NCBI RefSeq assembly: GCF_030272615.1
Contig: NW_026728923.1
Span: forward strand, 155,001 to 175,000
Reading direction: 5' to 3'
Source of the DNA: Cryptomeria japonica
Taxonomy: Eukaryota > Streptophyta > Pinopsida > Cupressales > Cupressaceae
Length of the DNA: 20,000 nt
The notes beneath the pieces are model-generated. The model searched no databases. It was not told the DNA's origin and was given only the letters and a program-made list of their open reading frames with translations. The position numbers and the translations under genes are program-made. Each line of letters begins with the position of its first letter. The stretch's first letter is position 1. Positions 18,141-20,000 of the stretch are shown here, in pieces.

Positions 18141-19395
18141 GCACCCACCCTGGCCAAGGTGGGTCACGGGGTGGGTCCTAGGGTGGGTAACGGGGTGGGT
18201 ACTAAGGTGCGTGCCAAGGTGGGTCATGGGGTGGGTGCCAAGGTGGGCACCAGGGTGGGTGTGCACCAACCCTAGCCAGGGTAGGTCACGGGGTGGTTGT
18301 CGGGGTGGGCGTCAAGGAGCCAAGGTGGGTGGCAAGTAGCCAAGTTGCGTGCCAAGGTGGGTGTCGGGGTGGGTGCCAAGGATCCAAGGTGGGTGCCAAG
18401 GAACCAAGGTGGGTGTCTGGGTGGGTGCCGAGGTGGGAGCCAGGGTGGGTCCCAAGGTGAGTGCAAAGGTGGGTGCCAGGGTCAAGGTGAGTGCCAATGT
18501 GGGTTCCAAGGTGCCAGGGTCAGGGTGAGTGCCAATGTGGGTTCAAAGGTGCTAAGTTGGGTGCGAGGTTGGGTGCGAGGGTGGGTGGGTGCCAAGGTGT
18601 GCTAGGTGGAAGCCCGGGTGGGTCGGCATCCCATGGGTGTCGAGTTGGGTGCCTGATGGGTGCTTCTTGTCAAGTTTTAGTCGTCGGGACTCATTTCGAG
18701 CCTTAGAGGTCGTTTCTTGTCCGGTTGCCCTGTCTTCGACCTGGGAACCCAATTTTGGTCCTCGGGTCCCATTTTTTTTTGTCTCGCATCCCACTTTTGG
18801 CCTGTGGCCTTTTCGGGGTCGATTCTCGTTTTGGGCATCAGAGCATGTTTCTTCTCCTAAAACCCAATATTTGTTTATTAAGTCTCGGAACACATTTTTG
18901 TTCTCGTGGACCCATCATGGGTCTTGGAACGCATTTGTGGTCCTTGGGTCCCATTTTGCATCCCGAAACTTGTGTTTTGGTGCTTGATCCCTATTTTGGG
19001 TGCCCACCTTGCACCAAGTGCGCACCCGGGGCAAACCGAGCGCCTTGGTGCACCGGGGCAAGATCGAGCGTGCACCCGAGGCGCCCCGAACATGCACCAA
19101 GGTGCACTCGGCCCACATGTGAGCGCAGGTCGTTGCGCCCGAGGTGGTGTGTGGGCACCGCGTTGCAGACGGGACACTGCACGCACACGACGCCCCGTCC
19201 AGGTGCACGCACGTAGGCCGGGCCGGGTGCACACCCGACGCCCTAGCAAGGTGCGCGCACCCGGGCAGGGCTCACACTTGGCGAACGGGGCGCACTTCGC
19301 GAGGGAGGGTGTGCACCTCGACGGGGGTGGGTGGCCGGGGTGGATTCGCACGTGGGTCGCGGTTTGCTAAGTACACACTGCGACAAGCTCATAAC

Positions 19396-19514
19396 GGGTG
19401 CGATCATACCAGCGTTAGTGCACCGGATCCCATCAGAACTCCGCAGTTAAGCGCGCTTGGGCCGGAGTAGTACTGGGATGGGTGACCTCCCGGGAAGTCC
19501 CGGTGTTGCACCCT
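19396..19514 (+). rRNA. 5S ribosomal RNA gene, copy 2
   Basis: A second full-length 5S gene exactly 6,034 bp right of the first, with the same sequence through the transcribed region, including the A box, C box and helix-closing ends. The upstream flank is also the same (C at -1, TAAGTA near -28). It differs just after the 3' end: seven Ts run uninterrupted from 19514 to 19520, then G, then TTTTT, so it has a standard Pol III terminator where copy 1 has an interrupted one. It sits inside the second, window-truncated copy of the 6-kb super-repeat. Confidence 0.97.
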
Positions 19515-19526
19515 TTTTTTGTTTTT
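19514..19526 (+). terminator. Pol III T-run terminator of 5S copy 2
   Basis: T7, G, T5 directly after the 5S 3' end. Four or more Ts is the usual Pol III stop, so efficient termination is expected here. Confidence 0.8.
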
Positions 19527-20000
19527 CGCCGGGCGTCGCAATGCTATTTGAATAAACCTTTTGCCCGTTTGCGTTCTCGTCGGGGCCGGGCCGGGCCGGG
19601 GTGCGCTGCCCGCACTACCGCGCGCGCGGGGGCGACACCGAGCGCGCACCCGAGGCGCCCCGAGCACACAGGCCACGGTGCAACCCGGGCGTTGTGCGCG
19701 CACCCCGGTGCGCCCGAGGTGCTGCGCGCGCACCCAGGTGAAATCGGTGTGCACCTCGGCCAGTGCGCGCTCGGTCGAGTCGCGCACGTTGGCCAAGGTG
19801 CACGGTGATGTTTCTTACTCTAAGGTTCCGCACCAGACGCCCGGGACAGGTGAGCGAAGCTGGGCGGGGCCGGGTGCGCGGCCGGGGCAGGTGCACGCAG
19901 CTAGAGAGAGCTTTGGAGCACACCAGAGGTGCGCACCTTGGAGCACACTTCGGAGCGCACCAATGATGCGCTCCATTCAAAAGTTTCCTGAAAAGGCAAA

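Larger units (their letters stand above)
18141..20000. repeat. 6,034-bp super-repeat, copy 2 (truncated by window end)
   Basis: Corresponds to 12107-13966. Reading both copies I found four differences: 12158/18192 (A/G), 13483/19517 (C/T), 13486/19520 (A/T) and 13869/19903 (G/A). Two of the four lie in the 5S terminator. Confidence 0.93.

Overview
This window looks like nuclear ribosomal DNA intergenic spacer from a land plant. I found no protein-coding gene, transposon or tRNA. Two intact 5S rRNA genes lie on the + strand, and their variants resemble gymnosperm 5S as I remember it; the species cannot be fixed from this window. On the - strand there are 13 copies of a TATATAGGGGAGG-type core, which matches the plant RNA polymerase I promoter form (TATATA followed by a G run). 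The simplest reading is the spacer of a linked 5S/35S locus. The 35S unit would be transcribed leftward, with 18S beyond position 1 and 26S probably beyond position 20000, and 5S would be transcribed rightward. Neither 18S nor 26S is in the window, so the 35S assignment is inferred from the promoters.

Layout, left to right. Positions 1-770 are unrecognised unique sequence. Positions 771-1410 hold decayed repeat units. Positions 1411-6142 are a tandem array of about 24 copies of a 188-bp unit. If the leftmost promoter (P1, 6493-6526) is the gene promoter, everything from about 6500 leftward is 5' external transcribed spacer of at least 6.5 kb. Positions 6143-7560 hold three diverged promoter units (P1-P3, spacing 490 and 441 bp), each with a large fold-back just downstream of the predicted start. 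Positions 7574-7910 are a short 50/56-bp array. Positions 7821-9024 hold 311-bp promoter units (P4-P7). Positions 9022-9645 are a 38/52-bp fold-back array. Positions 9690-10760 hold 157-bp promoter units (P8-P13). Positions 10730-12630 change from GGTGCGCACC-type palindromes to a G-rich GGTGGGT array.

From 12107 a 6,034-bp super-repeat begins. It contains the end of the G-rich array, an AT-richer stretch, the 5S gene, GC-rich 5S flank, a composite GC-rich array (14060-16140), and AT-rich modules alternating with GC-rich blocks (16141-18140). It restarts at 18141 and carries the second 5S copy; the window ends inside this second copy. The shared 1,860 bp differ at only four positions that I found by reading.

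The main items of interest are the promoter battery, two layers of predicted fold-back structure in the first ~120 nt downstream of the predicted starts (with paired substitutions between copies), the divergent 5S/35S linkage, and the 5S-bearing super-repeat. Long open frames on both strands across 8.8-9.7 kb and 13.9-18 kb are by-products of stop-poor repeats.
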